Assembly: GCA_017424575.1 (NCBI GenBank)
Contig: JAFOYQ010000104.1
Coordinates: forward strand, 1 to 33,029
Direction: 5' to 3'
DNA: 33,029 nt
Source: Muribaculaceae bacterium
GTDB taxonomy: Bacteria; Bacteroidota; Bacteroidia; Bacteroidales; Muribaculaceae
Shown here: one piece after another, positions 25,078 to 33,029 of the stretch
How positions within the stretch are numbered: position 1 is the first letter of the stretch
How the letters are laid out: each line of letters starts with the position of its first letter
Made by a program: the position numbers and the translations under genes
The notes under the pieces: model-generated
Databases searched by the model: none
Seen by the model: the letters and a program-made list of their open reading frames with translations, nothing else
Told to the model about the DNA's origin: nothing

Positions 25078-26399
25078 AGCAAAAACAAATAATTGAAAAT
25101 ATAAAACAACGCCACGGTATTGAGCAACTCAATGAGATGCAGATGCAAGTGGCTAACACAAATGCGTCGCAAATATTATTGTTGTCGCCTACGGGTAGTG
25201 GTAAGACAATTGCGTTTGCGATACCATTGTTGCGCTCGCTCTCAGCGCCACGAGGCAAGGTGCAGGCAGTAATTATTGCACCAGCACGCGAACTTGTGAT
25301 GCAGATTGCCGATGTAGTTCGCCCTATTGCTACTGGATATAAAACTGTAGCATGTTATGGTGGACACTCTATGCTCGATGAGTCGCGCTCATTGACATCG
25401 AGTGTTCCCGATATTATTGTTGCCACTCCAGGCCGTTTGCTCGACCACTTAAATCGTGGTAATGTAGATTTGATAGGAGTGAGTGCTCTTGTGCTCGACG
25501 AGTATGATAAAGCATTGGATTTGGGATTTCATGAGGAGATGCGCAAAGTGGTGCGACCTATGCGCTCGCTTTTGCTTACGATTCTCACTTCGGCAACCCA
25601 ATTGGCTGAAATGCCTACGTTTGTGAAGTTTCAATCGCCTGTAACTCTCGATTTTACTGATAAAACTGAGGCTCCACGTCATCGCATGCAAGTGGTGAAT
25701 GTGGCGAGCCCTGTAAGAGATAAATTGCAGTCGGCATTCGACTTGCTTCGCTCGTTGCCCAATGGCAAAGTTATTCTGTTTGTTAATCATCGTGAGAGTG
25801 CTACTCGTGTGTATGACTTTTTGCGCCAAAATCGCTTGCCAGTGGGGCTTTATCATGGTGGACTTGAGCAGATTGACCGTGAAAAAGCAATAGACCTATT
25901 GAATAACGGCACTACGCCTATTCTTGTTTCGACCGACCTCGCTTCGCGTGGGTTGGATATTGATCATGTGCAAGCAGTAGTACATTATCACATGCCACCA
26001 CAGCCCGAAAGTTGGACTCACCGCAATGGTCGTACGGCTCGCATGGGTGCCGAAGGTACGATTTATGTAATCACTGCCGAGGGGGAAAATATTCCTGAAT
26101 ATATTGATTTTGACCGTGATTATGTGCCTACTGGCGAGAAAAATGATAATCCTATAAAATCGGATGTGGCAACACTACATTTCAATGCTGGAAAGAAGGA
26201 GAAAATTTCGCGTGGTGATGTAGTGGGCTTTATGATAAACAAAGGGGGATTAGAATCGGCGCAAGTGGGCAAAATTGTGGTTAAAGACCATTGTGTGCTT
26301 GTTGCTGTGCCACGCAATCGTGCCGATGAGGTGTTGCAAGCATTGACTCCTCATAAAATTAAGAATAAAAGAGTAAGAATCACTAAAGTTAAAGTATAG
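25074..26399 (+). CDS. DEAD-box-type RNA helicase with DbpA C-terminal domain
   Basis: 441 residues. Motif I is SPTGSGKT at 38-45, Ia PARELVMQ, Ib TPGRLLDH, motif II DEYD at 142-145 (not DEAD), SAT at 173-175, and later YHGGLEQIDRE, STDLASRGLDI and HRNGRTARMG. The C-terminal 75 residues (LHFNAGKKEKISRGDVVGFM...VKDHCVLVAVPRNRADEVLQAL) match the DbpA RNA-binding domain, which in E. coli DbpA recognises 23S rRNA. The Q-motif region (GIEQLNEMQ) is degenerate. It probably helps ribosome assembly. It overlaps the upstream kinase gene (ATGA) and its stop overlaps the next start by 1 nt, so it sits inside an operon of unrelated function. Confidence 0.9.
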   Translation: MKQKQIIENIKQRHGIEQLNEMQMQVANTNASQILLLSPTGSGKTIAFAIPLLRSLSAPRGKVQAVIIAPARELVMQIADVVRPIATGYKTVACYGGHSMLDESRSLTSSVPDIIVATPGRLLDHLNRGNVDLIGVSALVLDEYDKALDLGFHEEMRKVVRPMRSLLLTILTSATQLAEMPTFVKFQSPVTLDFTDKTEAPRHRMQVVNVASPVRDKLQSAFDLLRSLPNGKVILFVNHRESATRVYDFLRQNRLPVGLYHGGLEQIDREKAIDLLNNGTTPILVSTDLASRGLDIDHVQAVVHYHMPPQPESWTHRNGRTARMGAEGTIYVITAEGENIPEYIDFDRDYVPTGEKNDNPIKSDVATLHFNAGKKEKISRGDVVGFMINKGGLESAQVGKIVVKDHCVLVAVPRNRADEVLQALTPHKIKNKRVRITKVKV

Positions 26400-27526
26400 T
26401 GGCATTTTTGAGAAACATATTAGCAACGGTTTTCGTGGCAATATTTCTTGTGGCGTGCAATGGTGGTAGCACAACCCAAGTGGAGGTTGAAGGAGACACA
26501 TTGACTACGCACGCACAATTGCTCACAATAAAAGATTGTGGTGGCTATACTCTTGTTGATGTTGAAAATCCATGGAAAGAGGGCGCACTATTAAAACGAT
26601 ATGCCCTTGTGCATCGTGATAGTGTGATGCCTAAGAATTTGATGGCTGAAGCCGAGGTGGTGCGTGTGCCAGTAAAATCAGCCTTGGTATATTCGTCGGT
26701 ACATGCAGGCGCGTTTGACGAGCTTGGTAGCATTGATGTTGTAACAGGTATTGTTGATGCCGAATATTATAAAATACCTCAAATTGTTGAGGGGGTAAAG
26801 ATTGGAACGGTTGTAGATGCAGGAAATTCAATGGCTCCCACGATTGAGAAGATTGTGGAACTATCGCCCGAAGCAATTCTCACCTCTCCATTTCAAAATG
26901 CTGGACATGGCGCAATTGAAAAACTTGGAATCACTATCATAGAGTGTGCCGATTATATGGAAACAACTCCACTTGGTCGTGCCGAATGGATAAAGTTTTT
27001 AGGACTTTTGGTGGATAAAGCAGATGTGGCAAATGCAATTTATGATGAGGTAGTAGATAAATACAATACCCTTAGCGCAAAGGTGAAAGGGGTAGAAAAC
27101 AAGCCTACAGTAATCAGCGAAATGCTTATTGATGGTGTGTGGTTCTTGCCAGGTGGTCGCAGTTATATGGCTCAAATGTTTGCCGACGCAGGTGCAGCAT
27201 ATCCATGGAGTGAAGATAAATCAACCGGTTCGCTTCAACTCGACTTTGCTACCGTGTATGATAAAGCATATAACGCCGATTATTGGATAATCAAAAATTA
27301 TGAACCCAATTTTTCGCTTGCAAGTCTTGAATCACGATATCCTTTGAATAAAAAGTTTGATGCTTTTTCTAAGGGTGGAGTATATGTGATAAATACGGTT
27401 GAAACATCATTTTTTGAGGATTTCCCATTTCACCCCGAAATGTTGTTGCAAGAGTATATTCAACTGTTCCATCCCGAGACGTTTGAAGGGGAACGGAATT
27501 TTAAGTATCTTCGTCAAGTAAAATAG
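26399..27526 (+). CDS. Periplasmic substrate-binding lipoprotein of an iron/cobalamin-type ABC importer
   Basis: 375 residues from a GTG start that overlaps the helicase stop by 1 nt (TAGTG). The first ATG lies far downstream and would remove the signal peptide, so GTG is the best start. The N-terminus MAFLRNILATVFVAIFLVAC ends in a lipobox, LVAC, with Cys20 as the lipidated residue. The rest fits the PF01497 (FepB/BtuF) substrate-binding fold: VKSALVYSSVHAGAFDELGSID, IVELSPEAILTSPF, and the later VWFLPGGRSYMAQMFADAGAAYPW. Its likely substrates are iron-siderophore, heme or cobalamin; the exact one is unknown. The permease and ATPase genes follow in the same operon, after one MFS gene. Confidence 0.9.
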   Translation: MAFLRNILATVFVAIFLVACNGGSTTQVEVEGDTLTTHAQLLTIKDCGGYTLVDVENPWKEGALLKRYALVHRDSVMPKNLMAEAEVVRVPVKSALVYSSVHAGAFDELGSIDVVTGIVDAEYYKIPQIVEGVKIGTVVDAGNSMAPTIEKIVELSPEAILTSPFQNAGHGAIEKLGITIIECADYMETTPLGRAEWIKFLGLLVDKADVANAIYDEVVDKYNTLSAKVKGVENKPTVISEMLIDGVWFLPGGRSYMAQMFADAGAAYPWSEDKSTGSLQLDFATVYDKAYNADYWIIKNYEPNFSLASLESRYPLNKKFDAFSKGGVYVINTVETSFFEDFPFHPEMLLQEYIQLFHPETFEGERNFKYLRQVK

Positions 27527-27540
27527 AATTTAATAGATAA

Positions 27541-28881
27541 ATGGCAAAATATTCAAAAGCTTTTTGGACTGCCAACGCGGCAGAGATGTTGGAGCGCATG
27601 GCATATTATGCTGTGTTTATTGTTATTACGTTATACCTATCAAATACGTTAGGCTTTTCTGATATTGAAGCGAGTCTTATCTCAGGACTCTTTTCGGGTG
27701 GGTTGTATCTATTGCCCTTATTCACTGGTGCATTTGCCGACAAGGTGGGCTATCGCAAGTCGATTATTGTCGCATTCTCGTTGCTATCGGTAGGTTACTT
27801 GTTGCAAGGTCTATTGCCTATAATGCTTGAAAGTGGTGGATTGGTGCAATATGGTGAGAAAACTATCTATACAGGTCTTATCGAGAGTTGGGAACGATAT
27901 CTTATTATCCCTATCCTCATCATTTTGATGATAGGGGGTTCATTTATTAAGTCGATTATATCGGCATCGGTGGCTCGTGAAACTACATCTGAAACACGTG
28001 CTAAAGGTTACTCAATTTTCTACATGATGGTCAATATTGGTTCATTTACAGGAAAAAGTGTGATTGACCCTTTGCGCTCATTTGTAGGTGAGTCGGCTTA
28101 TATTTATATCAATTTCTTCTCGGCAACGCTTTGCGTATTAGCCTTTGTAGCAATATTGCTATTCTATCATTCAGCACATCATTCGGGTGAGGGTAAAAGT
28201 GTAAAAGAGGTGATGCAAGGATTGGTAAAAGTGTTCTCTAATGGAAGATTGCTAATACTAATACTCATTGTGACAGGTTTTTGGATTGTGCAACAACAAT
28301 TATATGCTACAATGCCTAAATATGTGATTCGTCTTGCTGGTGAAACTGCTCGCCCAGGCTGGATTGCCAATGTAAACCCATTTGTGGTGGTGTTGTGTGT
28401 AAATTTTGTGACACAACTCATGGCACGTCGTAAGGCATTGACCTCGATTATTATAGGTATGTTCCTTATTCCACTCTCGGCAGTGGTTATGGCTACTGGT
28501 AATGTGTTTACAGGCGAGATATTGGGTATGCACCCCATCACGTTTATGATGGTTGTAGGTATTGCATTCCAAGCGCTCGCTGAGTGTTTTATCTCACCTC
28601 GATATCTCGAATATTTTTCTCTTCAAGCCCCTAAAGGTGAGGAGGGCTTGTATTTGGGATTTAGCCATTTACATTCGTTCCTCTCATCGATTTTAGGATT
28701 TGGGCTCTCGGGTATTTTGCTTTCAAAATATTGCCCCGACCCTAATGGATTTGAAACTGTTGAGGCATGGCAAGCGGCATCGGTTAATGCACACTATATT
28801 TGGTATTGGTTTGCTGCAATTGGTCTTATTTCGGCATTTGCATTGATTATCTATGCACGAATAAACAAGTCAAAGGATTAA
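27541..28881 (+). CDS. MFS transporter, POT-like
   Basis: 446 residues with many hydrophobic helices. The N-terminus (FWTANAAEMLERMAYYAVFIVITLYL) and the loop GAFADKVGYRKSI resemble the proton-coupled oligopeptide (POT) branch of the major facilitators. Further helices are LLSVGYLLQGLLPIML, YLIIPILIILMIGGSFI, and several in the C-terminal half (FMMVVGIAFQALAECFISPRYL). Substrate and direction are unknown. It lies between the genes for the substrate-binding lipoprotein and the FecCD permease, 14 and 6 nt away, so it is clearly cotranscribed. It may export or re-import the ligand, or carry a peptide or siderophore. That is inference from position. Confidence 0.85.
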   Translation: MAKYSKAFWTANAAEMLERMAYYAVFIVITLYLSNTLGFSDIEASLISGLFSGGLYLLPLFTGAFADKVGYRKSIIVAFSLLSVGYLLQGLLPIMLESGGLVQYGEKTIYTGLIESWERYLIIPILIILMIGGSFIKSIISASVARETTSETRAKGYSIFYMMVNIGSFTGKSVIDPLRSFVGESAYIYINFFSATLCVLAFVAILLFYHSAHHSGEGKSVKEVMQGLVKVFSNGRLLILILIVTGFWIVQQQLYATMPKYVIRLAGETARPGWIANVNPFVVVLCVNFVTQLMARRKALTSIIIGMFLIPLSAVVMATGNVFTGEILGMHPITFMMVVGIAFQALAECFISPRYLEYFSLQAPKGEEGLYLGFSHLHSFLSSILGFGLSGILLSKYCPDPNGFETVEAWQAASVNAHYIWYWFAAIGLISAFALIIYARINKSKD

Positions 28882-28887
28882 AGAGAT

Positions 28888-29919
28888 ATGAAAGCAACAT
28901 CTCATCGTTCCACAATCACGCTCATTGCATTATCACTTCTTGTGGTAGTGTTGTTGCCATTGAACTTGGTCTTTGGGTCAATCGACATTCCATTTGGTGA
29001 GGTAGTGAGTGCCGTTTTTGGTGGAGAGGTGTCAAAGGCAACGTGGCAAACTATCGTGCTTGAAACTCGGTTGCCAATGGCATTAACGGCTACTCTTGCT
29101 GGAGCGGCTCTTGCTGTAGCGGGATTATTGCTACAAACGACTTTCGATAACCCTCTTGCAGGGCCTTCAATACTGGGGGTTTCTACTGGTTCAAGTCTTG
29201 GTGTGGCAATCGTGATGCTTGCTATGGGAGGAGTGGTGAGCGAGGCGATTAGTTCATATTTGGGAATACTGCTCGGCGCAATCGTTGGAGCAGCAGTGGT
29301 GATGCTTGTGCTATTGTTCTTCTCAACGATAGTGAAATCAACAGCGATGCTTCTTATCATAGGTATTATGGTGGGATATCTCACCTCGTCGGCAATTTCG
29401 TTGCTCAACTTTTTCTCAACACAAGAGGGTGTTCATTCGTTTGTAATTTGGGGTATGGGTAACTTTTCGGGTGTTACGCTCGACCGTTTGCCTCTGTTTG
29501 CAATATTGATATTGGTGTCATTGCTATTGTCGTTTACTCTTGTTAAACCCCTCAATGCGCTCTTGCTTGGCGCTCGTTATGCCGAAAATCTTGGTGTGAG
29601 CATTAAGGCTACTCGCAACAAACTTTTGATAATTTCGGGTATTCTCACTGCAGTGGTTACCGCATTTTGTGGGCCTATCGGTTTTCTTGGATTGATTGTG
29701 CCACATATTGCTCGCTTGGCATTACGTTCATCTAATCACACCGTGTTGCTCCCTGCAACGGCTCTTGCAGGGGCTGTAATTGCACTTTTGTGTAATCTCA
29801 TAAGCGTGTTGCCAGCATCGTGGGGCGTGATTCCTATCAACGCTATTACTCCAGTGATAGGTGTACCTATCATTATATATATTATTGTTAACCGCAAAAA
29901 AATTCTCTATTTCAACTAA
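28888..29919 (+). CDS. FecCD-family ABC transporter permease
   Basis: 343 residues with about ten hydrophobic helices. Family marks are LETRLPMALTATLAGAALAVAGLLLQTTFDNPLAGPSILGVSTG at about 53-100, the stretch LLLGARYAENLGV, and CGPIGFLGLIVPHIARLALRS (near 252-272), which contains the loop that contacts the ATPase. Such permeases move iron-siderophore, heme or vitamin B12 across the inner membrane as dimers. It follows the MFS gene by 6 nt, and its stop codon overlaps the start of the ATPase gene by 1 nt (TAATG). Confidence 0.95.
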   Translation: MKATSHRSTITLIALSLLVVVLLPLNLVFGSIDIPFGEVVSAVFGGEVSKATWQTIVLETRLPMALTATLAGAALAVAGLLLQTTFDNPLAGPSILGVSTGSSLGVAIVMLAMGGVVSEAISSYLGILLGAIVGAAVVMLVLLFFSTIVKSTAMLLIIGIMVGYLTSSAISLLNFFSTQEGVHSFVIWGMGNFSGVTLDRLPLFAILILVSLLLSFTLVKPLNALLLGARYAENLGVSIKATRNKLLIISGILTAVVTAFCGPIGFLGLIVPHIARLALRSSNHTVLLPATALAGAVIALLCNLISVLPASWGVIPINAITPVIGVPIIIYIIVNRKKILYFN

Positions 29920-30704
29920 TGGCTCAAGCATTGTTATCAACAATCGACCTCACTGTGGGGTATCGCAATGGCAAGCGTGTTGCTGAGGTGCTAAAGCATC
30001 TCAATCTATCGCTCTATGCTGGAGAATTGGTGTGCTTGCTTGGCGCAAATGGGATAGGAAAATCAACGCTTTTGCGCACTATTTCGGGAGTTCAAACGGC
30101 ACTGAATGGTGTAGTTGAGGTGAATGGTCGTGATTTGACGGCATATTCATCTAAAGAGTTGTCAAAACTTGTTGGTATCGTTTACACCGACCGTACACTC
30201 GCTGGAGCATTGACAGTAGAGGAACTTGTGTCGCTCGGTCGCCAACCTTATACTGGCTTCTTTGGCCGCCTTGACGATGATGATCACCGAGTAGTAGCCG
30301 ATGCTATTGAAAGTGTAGGCATGAGTCATAAAACACACGATTATGTGGCAACTCTATCAGATGGTGAACGACAAAAAGCGATGATAGCACGCGCCTTGGC
30401 ACAAGAAACTCCGATAATAATTCTTGACGAACCAACGGCTTTTCTTGATGTGGCATCGCGCATTGAAACAATGCAACTCCTTCGTCAACTCGCTCAATCG
30501 CAACAAAAGGCGATATTGCTCTCAACCCACGATGTGGGACTCTCATTGCCGCTTACCGACCGTCTATGGCTCGTAACAGCCGATTCAACAGTAGTAGAAG
30601 GTACAACCGAACAACTTATAGCTGACGGCACACTCAACAACCTGTTCCCTAATCGCAACGTAGCATTTGACTCTGTAGTAATGGATTTTAGAGTAAAAGA
30701 TTGA
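29919..30704 (+). CDS. FecE/BtuD-family ABC transporter ATPase
   Basis: 261 residues. Walker A is GANGIGKST at 42-50, the signature is LSDGE at 146-150 (S-D-G-E replaces the common SGGE), and Walker B IIILDEP at 166-172 is followed by AFLD. The His switch is STHDVGLSL. The size and arrangement match ATPases of siderophore, heme and cobalamin importers. With the permease and the lipoprotein it forms a full importer; no TonB-dependent outer-membrane receptor lies in this window. It is the last gene of the operon and is followed by a strong terminator. Confidence 0.95.
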   Translation: MAQALLSTIDLTVGYRNGKRVAEVLKHLNLSLYAGELVCLLGANGIGKSTLLRTISGVQTALNGVVEVNGRDLTAYSSKELSKLVGIVYTDRTLAGALTVEELVSLGRQPYTGFFGRLDDDDHRVVADAIESVGMSHKTHDYVATLSDGERQKAMIARALAQETPIIILDEPTAFLDVASRIETMQLLRQLAQSQQKAILLSTHDVGLSLPLTDRLWLVTADSTVVEGTTEQLIADGTLNNLFPNRNVAFDSVVMDFRVKD

Positions 30705-30729
30705 TAAAAACAATAGAGATTATATAATA

Positions 30730-30758
30730 AAAGCCACCGAGGTAATCTCGGTGGCTTT
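30730..30758. terminator. Two-way terminator between the ABC operon and the right LRR gene
   Basis: A 12-bp perfect stem (aaagccaccgag / ctcggtggcttt) with a 5-nt loop stands between the two convergent genes. U-rich sequence follows on the minus strand (tattatata); on the plus strand a shorter run follows. Confidence 0.8.
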
Positions 30759-30781
30759 CGTTATTAGAATGGTGAGAATGG

Positions 30782-33029
30782 TTATTTTACTAATACTTTC
30801 TTGCCGTTGATGATGTAGATGCCAGGTTGAGTGACCTCGTTGATGCGCACACCATTAATATTGTAGATAATGGGTTGTGCATCGTTGCTATTTTCGTTAT
30901 TGTTAATGGAAATGTTCTCAATGCCTGTGTAAATACTTTCATTAAATATGATATGATCTTTGTCAAAGAAAGCAGTCCAATTGCTGTCGGCTTCGTATGC
31001 AGCTTCGGCTTCGGCCGATGAAACGTAAAGCACAGCTCCTTCGGCAATGTTTTTGAATGCGTCTGTGTCATCAAATGTAGCAGGAGTTGGGTTTGATGCA
31101 AATACTGTGCTTAATGAAGAGCAATAAGCAAATGCACAATAGTCAATATTAGTTAGACTCTCGGGAAGAGTAATCTCTTTAAGAGCATTACAGTTGTAGA
31201 ATGCAAATACCCCAATTTTTTCAATGCTATTAGGTAGGACTACAGAATCAAGGCTTGTACAACCATAAAAAGTGCTTGACTCGAGTCGTTTGATGTTGTA
31301 AAGTTTGATGGTTTTGAGTGAAGTACATTCATTGAATGCGTTGTTACCTAAAGTTTCAAGCCCCTTTGACATGCGAATTTTTTCCAAATTAGAGCAGCCT
31401 TGGAACGCATAGTTTCCTATGTTTTGAACATCATTAGGGATAACTATAGATGTGAGAGAAGAACATCCTTGGAAAGCTCCATTGCCTATAGATTTAACTT
31501 TTTCGGGAATAGAAATCGAGGTCAATGCAGAGCACCCTTTAAATACATAAGATCCTAATTCTTCCACATTTGAAGGAATTGAAATCGATTCAAGCGAAGT
31601 GCAATTCTCAAATGTTTCTGAACCTAATGATGTGATATTTTGAGGAAGTGTTACCGATTTGAGATTGCTACAATCAGCAAAAATGCCACCTTCCATTATT
31701 CTCACCGATTCGGGAATAACGAAACTTTCAAGTGCAGAGCAATTAATGAATGCTCCATACCAAATGCTACCAATGTTGTCATGTAGATTGATTTTCTTTA
31801 ATGAGGTACATCCATAAAAGGCTGTGTTTGGGATATATGACATTGATTCAGGGTAGGTAAACTCGGTGAAACCAGTACAGTCGCGGAATGCATTAGGCCC
31901 TATTGAACGAATGTTGTTGTGGAAAATTATTTCGGTCAAGTTAGCAGCTCCTTGGAATGCTGAGTTCATAATTTCTGCCACATGAGATGGGATAGTATAG
32001 CTTGTATTGCTTTTTCCAGCGGGATAACTATGGAGGTAAGAATATTCTGAAGTGGCAACATTGAATAATACTCCATCTTCAGTGAAGTAGTTTGTGTTGT
32101 TTTCGTCAACTTTGATTTCAGGGAGAGAGCTACAACCTGCGAATGCTGAAAGATTAATCTGCTTTACATTTGCAGGGATAAACACCTCGGTCAAACTTGC
32201 GCAATTTTCAAATGCACCATTGCCAATAGTTGTGATTGAGTTTGGAATGTTTATCTCTTTGAGGTTTTCGCAATTGCCAAATGCGCGGTAAGGAATTTCT
32301 TCAAAACCTTCGGGGATATTTACTTTAGTAATCCCCTTATTGTCGAGGAATAAATTGTCGGCTAAAGAAGTAATTGAGTATTGAATGCCATTAATAAATA
32401 CTGAACGAGGAATAGAAATTTCGCCAGCTGCATCAATAGTTTTTGTGATGGTTGCGGTGAAATCTTCGGTAGATGTGATTTTATATACAAAAGCGTCTTG
32501 TAGAATTTCATCAGTAACGGTGATTGTAACTGAAGCTGTTTTCCCACTGCCATCGATATTTGTAACTTTAAGGGTTGCAGTTCCAGGAGCTACACCTTTG
32601 ATGTATCCATATTGGTCAACAGTCATAATTGACTCGTCGCTTGATTCCCAAAGCACTTGAGGTATGTTGCTGTTGTTTTCAACTGAGCATTGGAAACCTT
32701 GGTTGATACATAATTTATTTTGGTGAGGCGTATCTCGAATATATGTGCTATGTATTGTTGGTTTATATTCTACAATATTGTCGCCAAAAACACTCCAGCC
32801 AGTAGCCTCTTTGTAAACTTTTAAAGTACCAAAAGGTACATACAATTTAGCGCCTTCAGGCAGATTGTTGAATGCGTTTTCGTGGGCTATAGCAGGCGTT
32901 TCGCTTTCTACAACTATTGTCATGAGGTTAGGGCAGTTGGCAAACGCATTTTCTGCAATAGAAGTGATGCCTTCAGTTATAACTATGTGAACCAACCCTG
33001 CGCCATCAAATGCGTTCTTTTCAATAGCA
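30782..33029 (-). CDS. BspA-like leucine-rich repeat protein with a Big_2 domain, 5' truncated by window edge
   Basis: The frame stays open to the right edge, so the start lies outside; the TTG at 32995 is an internal codon (the frame upstream reads ...AIEKNAFDGAG, another LRR unit). The visible part has about 748 residues. A short LRR piece comes first, then YVPFGTLKVYKEATGWSVF, then a Big_2-type Ig domain (about residues 110-175, with VLWESSDESIMTVDQYGYIK and GVAPGTATLKVT). Then many LRR_5 units such as CSSLTSIVIPNDVQNIGNYAF run up to about residue 650. The end has IYNINGVRINEVTQPGIYIINGKKVLVK-like sorting-type sequence. This is the same family as the left-edge protein but has a Big_2 domain, and the two may be duplicates. 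It is probably surface-exposed; ligand unknown. Confidence 0.88.
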   Translation of the reverse strand, partial: AIEKNAFDGAGLVHIVITEGITSIAENAFANCPNLMTIVVESETPAIAHENAFNNLPEGAKLYVPFGTLKVYKEATGWSVFGDNIVEYKPTIHSTYIRDTPHQNKLCINQGFQCSVENNSNIPQVLWESSDESIMTVDQYGYIKGVAPGTATLKVTNIDGSGKTASVTITVTDEILQDAFVYKITSTEDFTATITKTIDAAGEISIPRSVFINGIQYSITSLADNLFLDNKGITKVNIPEGFEEIPYRAFGNCENLKEINIPNSITTIGNGAFENCASLTEVFIPANVKQINLSAFAGCSSLPEIKVDENNTNYFTEDGVLFNVATSEYSYLHSYPAGKSNTSYTIPSHVAEIMNSAFQGAANLTEIIFHNNIRSIGPNAFRDCTGFTEFTYPESMSYIPNTAFYGCTSLKKINLHDNIGSIWYGAFINCSALESFVIPESVRIMEGGIFADCSNLKSVTLPQNITSLGSETFENCTSLESISIPSNVEELGSYVFKGCSALTSISIPEKVKSIGNGAFQGCSSLTSIVIPNDVQNIGNYAFQGCSNLEKIRMSKGLETLGNNAFNECTSLKTIKLYNIKRLESSTFYGCTSLDSVVLPNSIEKIGVFAFYNCNALKEITLPESLTNIDYCAFAYCSSLSTVFASNPTPATFDDTDAFKNIAEGAVLYVSSAEAEAAYEADSNWTAFFDKDHIIFNESIYTGIENISINNNENSNDAQPIIYNINGVRINEVTQPGIYIINGKKVLVK

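Overview
The window looks like a chromosomal piece of an anaerobic member of the Bacteroidales (Bacteroidota). The signs are promoters of the Bacteroidota type (TTTG or TTG, about 20 bp, then TAnnTTTG), almost no Shine-Dalgarno sequences, a two-domain GlmU-like protein of the Bacteroidota form, a YidC of the Bacteroidota form, a DUF3078 barrel, a cleaved-adhesin protein with a type IX secretion (T9SS) tail, BspA-like leucine-rich repeat proteins, and a ferredoxin-linked 2-oxoacid oxidoreductase. Family and genus cannot be fixed by eye. No tRNA, rRNA, CRISPR array, integrase or intact transposase is visible.

Layout. Both edges cut through BspA-like surface proteins, the left one on + (ends 1993) and the right one on - (ends 30782). 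After the left one comes a gene-free stretch (1994-2342) with a terminator and an unusual four-box symmetric palindrome. A tightly packed minus-strand operon then runs from 9221 down to 2343: phoH, purC, menG, a DUF3078 outer-membrane protein, and three exported proteins of unknown function. It starts at a good promoter that is divergent from a secreted esterase gene (9372-10250). A lone rmlC (-) and a glmU-like gene (+) follow. The minus-strand pair pyrG-yidC (16296-12544) faces glmU across a two-way terminator, and beside that terminator lies a possible tiny membrane-peptide frame. A large secreted adhesin-like protein (16602-18980) has a structured leader. A four-gene minus-strand operon (21804-19134) encodes the delta, alpha, beta and gamma subunits of a 2-oxoacid:ferredoxin oxidoreductase.

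The last third (21968-30704) is a seven-gene plus-strand operon with gaps of 14 nt or less, or short overlaps: a double-domain GT2 glycosyltransferase, a diacylglycerol-kinase-family lipid kinase, a DbpA-like RNA helicase with a DEYD box, a substrate-binding lipoprotein, a POT-like MFS transporter, a FecCD permease and its ATPase. The last four look like an uptake system for iron-siderophore, heme or cobalamin with an MFS carrier built in. No TonB-dependent receptor is present here.

Most of the window is ordinary core genome. The places most worth a second look are the four-box palindrome at 2092-2157, the small hydrophobic frame at 12339-12467, the pseudoknot-capable leader at 16540-16587, the mixed operon at 21968-30704, and the unknown exported proteins at 2343-5032.
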